From JBFYTX01 sp963739515 (lineage in GTDB: Bacteria > Chloroflexota > Dehalococcoidia > Dehalococcoidales > RBG-16-60-22), in assembly GCA_963739515.1 (NCBI GenBank), contig CAVUAO010000005.1:68894-132893 (forward strand): a DNA stretch of 64,000 nucleotides, written 5' to 3'. Positions 61,650 through 64,000 of the stretch are shown here, piece after piece; the stretch's first letter is position 1; the number at the start of each line of letters is the position of its first letter. The notes below the pieces were generated by a model. It worked only from the letters and a program-made list of their open reading frames with translations, had not been told where the DNA came from and did not search any database. A program made the translations under genes and the position numbers.

Positions 61650-61937
61650 TTATTCGAGAACCGCCCTGACTCTAAAGTAATCGCCCTCCCGCCGCGGGGC
61701 GTTAGCCAGAATATCCTCCGGAGGGAGAGAGGGAGCCACGGCATCTTCCCGCATCACGCTCTGGAGCGTCACCGATTGAGCAGTAGGAAACACGCCCTCG
61801 GTATCCACCCCCTGTAAGATCTCGAAATTTTCCAGCAAGTTAGACAGCTGCTCGCTCAGGCGCGTGATTTCGTCCTCGGTTAAAGCCACCCGCGCCAGTC
61901 GGGCGATGTGCAGTACCTCTTCACGGCTTAACTTCAT
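61650..61937 (-). CDS. gatC: Aspartyl/glutamyl-tRNA(Asn/Gln) amidotransferase subunit C
   Basis: A 95-residue small subunit that clamps GatA to GatB. KLSREEVLHIARLARVALTEDEITRLSEQLSNLLENFEIL is the helical N-terminal part and APRREGDYFRVRAVLE the C-terminal signature. The ATG at 61937 (GGGTGG upstream) is the family start; the open frame extends 40 codons further to 62057 but that part is not conserved and contains the promoter. Confidence 0.94.
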   Translation of the reverse strand: MKLSREEVLHIARLARVALTEDEITRLSEQLSNLLENFEILQGVDTEGVFPTAQSVTLQSVMREDAVAPSLPPEDILANAPRREGDYFRVRAVLE

Positions 61938-61991
61938 AATCCACCCTAAAAATACGTTTTTCCTTCCGGCTAAAGGAAAGATATGCGAACA

Positions 61992-62021
61992 ATTATAGCA
62001 TTTGCGTTCAGAGTCAGGCAA
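61992..62021 (-). promoter_or_regulatory. Promoter of gatC-gatA
   Basis: On the minus strand TTGCCT (62021-62016), 18 bp and TATAAT (61997-61992) with extended TGC; leader about 50 nt. Confidence 0.62.
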
Positions 62022-62093
62022 TGTTTTACCCACTGAATAAAGTCGCATTCTTACCATAAAACGCGATATAATAATAATGTAATATTTCCAAAG

Positions 62094-62105
62094 AAAGGAG
62101 GTGAT
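62094..62105 (+). promoter_or_regulatory. Perfect Shine-Dalgarno sequence of the NYN gene
   Basis: AAAGGAGGTGAT is the full complement of the 16S 3' end, 2 nt before the ATG at 62108 and 5 nt before a second ATG at 62111. TATAAT at 62067-62072 is a likely -10. Confidence 0.75.
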
Positions 62106-62107
62106 AC

Positions 62108-62641
62108 ATGATGGAAAGAGTCATGGTATTCATCGACGGGAGCAACCTCTATCATTCGTTGAAAAACCACTTCGGCCGGACCGACCTCGACCTCGGGAGG
62201 TTCTGCCGCAAACTGATAAACCGGCGGCAGCTCATCAGAATCTATTATTATAACGCCAGGGTAGGCCAGAAGCAGGAGCCCGAGCTTTATAAGCAGCAGC
62301 AGGCCTTCTTCGCCGGCATCAACGCCATCCCCTATACAGAACTGCGCCTGGGGCGCCTGGTCTATACCAATAACTGGCCCAACGTCCCTCCCTACGAAAA
62401 GGGCACCGACGTCCAGCTGGCGACCGATATGATAACCCACAGCTATAAAGGCAATTACGATGTCGCGATTCTGGTGGCAGGAGATAATGACTTCGCCGGA
62501 GCGGTCCAAGCCGTCAAAGACAACGGCAAGCACGTCGAGGTTGCCCTGTTCGGCAAGCAGGGCACTTCCCAGCAACTAAGGGCCGTGGCCGACCGGGTCA
62601 TACCGATTAACGCCCGTTTGCTCAAGGACTGCTGGAAATAG
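62108..62641 (+). CDS. NYN-domain (LabA/DUF88-like) protein, probable RNase
   Basis: A 177-residue PIN-like NYN protein. RVMVFIDGSNLYHSL provides the first conserved Asp and Asn, EKGTDVQLATDMITHSYKGNYDVAILVAGDNDFAGAVQAVKD the next two Asps, and VALFGKQGTSQQLRAVADRVIPIN the C-terminal core. Relatives act as nucleases in RNA metabolism, but the target here is unknown. It has the strongest Shine-Dalgarno in the window, implying high translation. A broken radical SAM gene follows after 18 nt. Confidence 0.85.
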   Translation: MMERVMVFIDGSNLYHSLKNHFGRTDLDLGRFCRKLINRRQLIRIYYYNARVGQKQEPELYKQQQAFFAGINAIPYTELRLGRLVYTNNWPNVPPYEKGTDVQLATDMITHSYKGNYDVAILVAGDNDFAGAVQAVKDNGKHVEVALFGKQGTSQQLRAVADRVIPINARLLKDCWK

Positions 62642-62659
62642 CCAAGGGTAGCGGGTAAG

Positions 62660-64000
62660 ATGCTGATGAAGGACAAGGGTAAAAAACCCCGGGAGATCAA
62701 GGGGCGCCCCGGCGCGCGTTCGCTGGAAGAGGAGGCACCATCGTCAAAGACTGGGGCGGGAGACTGCCCTTTGCCCTCATTTACCCCAACTCCTACTACC
62801 TGGGAATGTCCAACCTGGGTGTTCACGCCATCTATAGGCTGCTGAACAATAACCTAAGGATCGTCTGCGAGCGCGTCTTCCTCGATACACGGAGAAAAAT
62901 ATTCCCCTTGCCCTGGAGTCCGGGCGCCCGCTCTCCGATTTTGCCGTGCTCGCTTTCTCCATTTCCTACGAGCTGGACTATTTCAACGTGGTCAGATTCT
63001 TAAGGCGGCCGGCATACCCCTCCTCGCGATGAACGCGACGAAAGCCAGCCCCTGGTCATCGCCGGGGGACCCTGCGTGACCGCCAACCCCATGCCGCTGG
63101 CGCCGTTTTTCGACGGCTTCTGCATCGGCGAGGCGGAGGCGATATTGCCCGACATGATTCCCGTGCTTTTCGGCGGCATGGGCGGGCCAAGAGACGCCCT
63201 GCTCAAAGGGCTGGCCGCGCTGCCCGGCGTCTACGTGCCGTCGCATCCCCCGGAAAAGACGGTCGCCCGCCAGTATGCCAAAAACCTCGACGATTTCCCG
63301 GTGACCTCGGTAGTGCTCACGCCGGACACGGAACTCGGCGAACTGTACCTTATCGAGGCGGAGCGGGGCTGCCCGAGGGGCTGCCGTTTCTGCCTGGTAA
63401 ATACCGCTTTCGCCCCATGCGCTGCCGCAACGCGGAAAAAATCATCAAGCAGGCGTGGGAAGGCCTGTATCACCGGAGGCGCATCGGGCTAGTGGGACCG
63501 GCCGTCACCGACCACCCGCAGATAAACGAGATACTCGACGGGCTGCTCAAGCTAAACGCCGAAATATCCATCAGCTCGCTAAGAATAGAGACACTCTCGG
63601 ACGAAATCCTCAACGCCCTGGACAAAGGTAAAGCGCAGACCATCACCATCGCCCCCGAGGCCGGCTCCATGCGCCTGAGACAGGTAATCAATAAAGACAT
63701 CTCCGAGGACAATATCCTCGAAACGGTCGACAGGATTGCCGGGCACCGGTTTTCCCAGCTCAAACTTTACTTTATCGTCGGCCTGCCGACCGAGACCGAT
63801 GACGATGCCGAGGACATTGTCAGGCTGACGCTGGCGATAAAAGACCGCCTGGAAAGGCGGCGGAGCAACATGCGCATTATCCTTAACGTAGCGCCTTTCG
63901 TGCCTAAAGCCGGCACGCCCTTCCAGTGGCTGCCGATGGCATCACAGGAAACGCTGAACCGCCGCCTGGCTATATTGAGGAGCAGTCTGCCCCTGAAAGG
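62660..64000 (+). pseudogene. B12-binding-type radical SAM protein, broken by about five frameshifts, truncated by the window edge
   Basis: The pieces in three frames together make a radical SAM protein with an N-terminal segment (KDWGGRLPFALIYPNSYYLGMSNLGVHAIYRLLN), a Rossmann part (SDFAVLAFSISYELDYFNVVRFL, PLVIAGGPCVTANPMPL) and the CxxxCxxC core (IEAERGCPRGCRFCLVN, Fe-S Cys near 63370-63395). Each frame change fits one missing base: near 62733, 62910, 63003, 63027 and 63412. No unrelated stop codons are seen. From 63415 the frame is open to the window end (PMRCRNAEKIIKQAWEGLYHRRRIGLVGP onward). Either sequence errors or very recent decay. Confidence 0.82.

Overview
The window is a stretch of bacterial chromosome. 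Gene content, compact spacing, a 23S rRNA gene with no 16S or 5S beside it, and intergenic repeats fit an uncultured Dehalococcoidia-like member of the Chloroflexota. That placement is inference; no taxonomic marker was searched. Most genes are GC-rich housekeeping or central-metabolism genes. A few AT-rich genes of unknown function sit next to repeat-filled gaps and look acquired.

Layout. 0-8 kb: a partial membrane protein, thiL, a hotdog thioesterase, a HAD phosphatase, ndk, rsfS, a cytoplasmic molybdopterin oxidoreductase overlapping a QueG/RdhA-like double-cluster Fe-S protein, rluB and a Pit phosphate transporter. 8-18 kb: a degenerate acyl-CoA synthetase-like protein, a small membrane protein, a YegS-type lipid kinase, recG, then a fakA gene with three tandem fakB (DegV) genes. 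18-27 kb: rpmB, an ABC-2 exporter and an arginine cluster (argJ-argB-argD-hydrolase-argG-argH) lacking argC and argF. 27-33 kb: a fumarylacetoacetase-family enzyme, a frameshifted pyruvate-kinase C-domain gene, a cysteine-rich protein, an alpha/beta hydrolase, a cyclase-family hydrolase and two flavodoxin-type proteins.

33-37 kb holds the most interesting locus: two near-duplicate short-chain dehydrogenases followed by a UGSC-family selenoprotein. Two adjacent open reading frames are one gene joined by an in-frame TGA. The TGA is followed at 17 nt by a hairpin with a GGUC loop, a good bacterial SECIS candidate. The locus and the adjoining mutS (split by a frameshift) lie between two inverted copies of an unusual repeat of about 200 bp, made of four AAAAACGAATA-bearing units with the same spacing in both copies.

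40-49 kb: an AT-rich membrane protein and a GIY-YIG protein, a CPA2 antiporter, a DHA2-type MFS exporter, a ferredoxin/GltD-like oxidoreductase with an intrinsic terminator just before its start codon, a GNAT acetyltransferase and several small proteins. 49.7-52.7 kb: 23S rRNA on the minus strand with a processing stem and a strong promoter. 53-64 kb: argS, trpS, an MFS transporter, an intradiol-dioxygenase-fold protein, an aminotransferase with an Lrp-type regulator, gatA/gatC, a NYN-domain protein and a radical SAM gene broken by about five single-base frameshifts.

Two themes recur. Many promoters carry an extended -10 (TGnTATAAT-like), and at least seven of them sit 6-10 nt before a start codon with no usable Shine-Dalgarno, as expected for leaderless mRNAs. 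Intergenic regions repeatedly carry a GAGGGGCTAGCGCCCCTC-type palindrome that often serves as a terminator hairpin.
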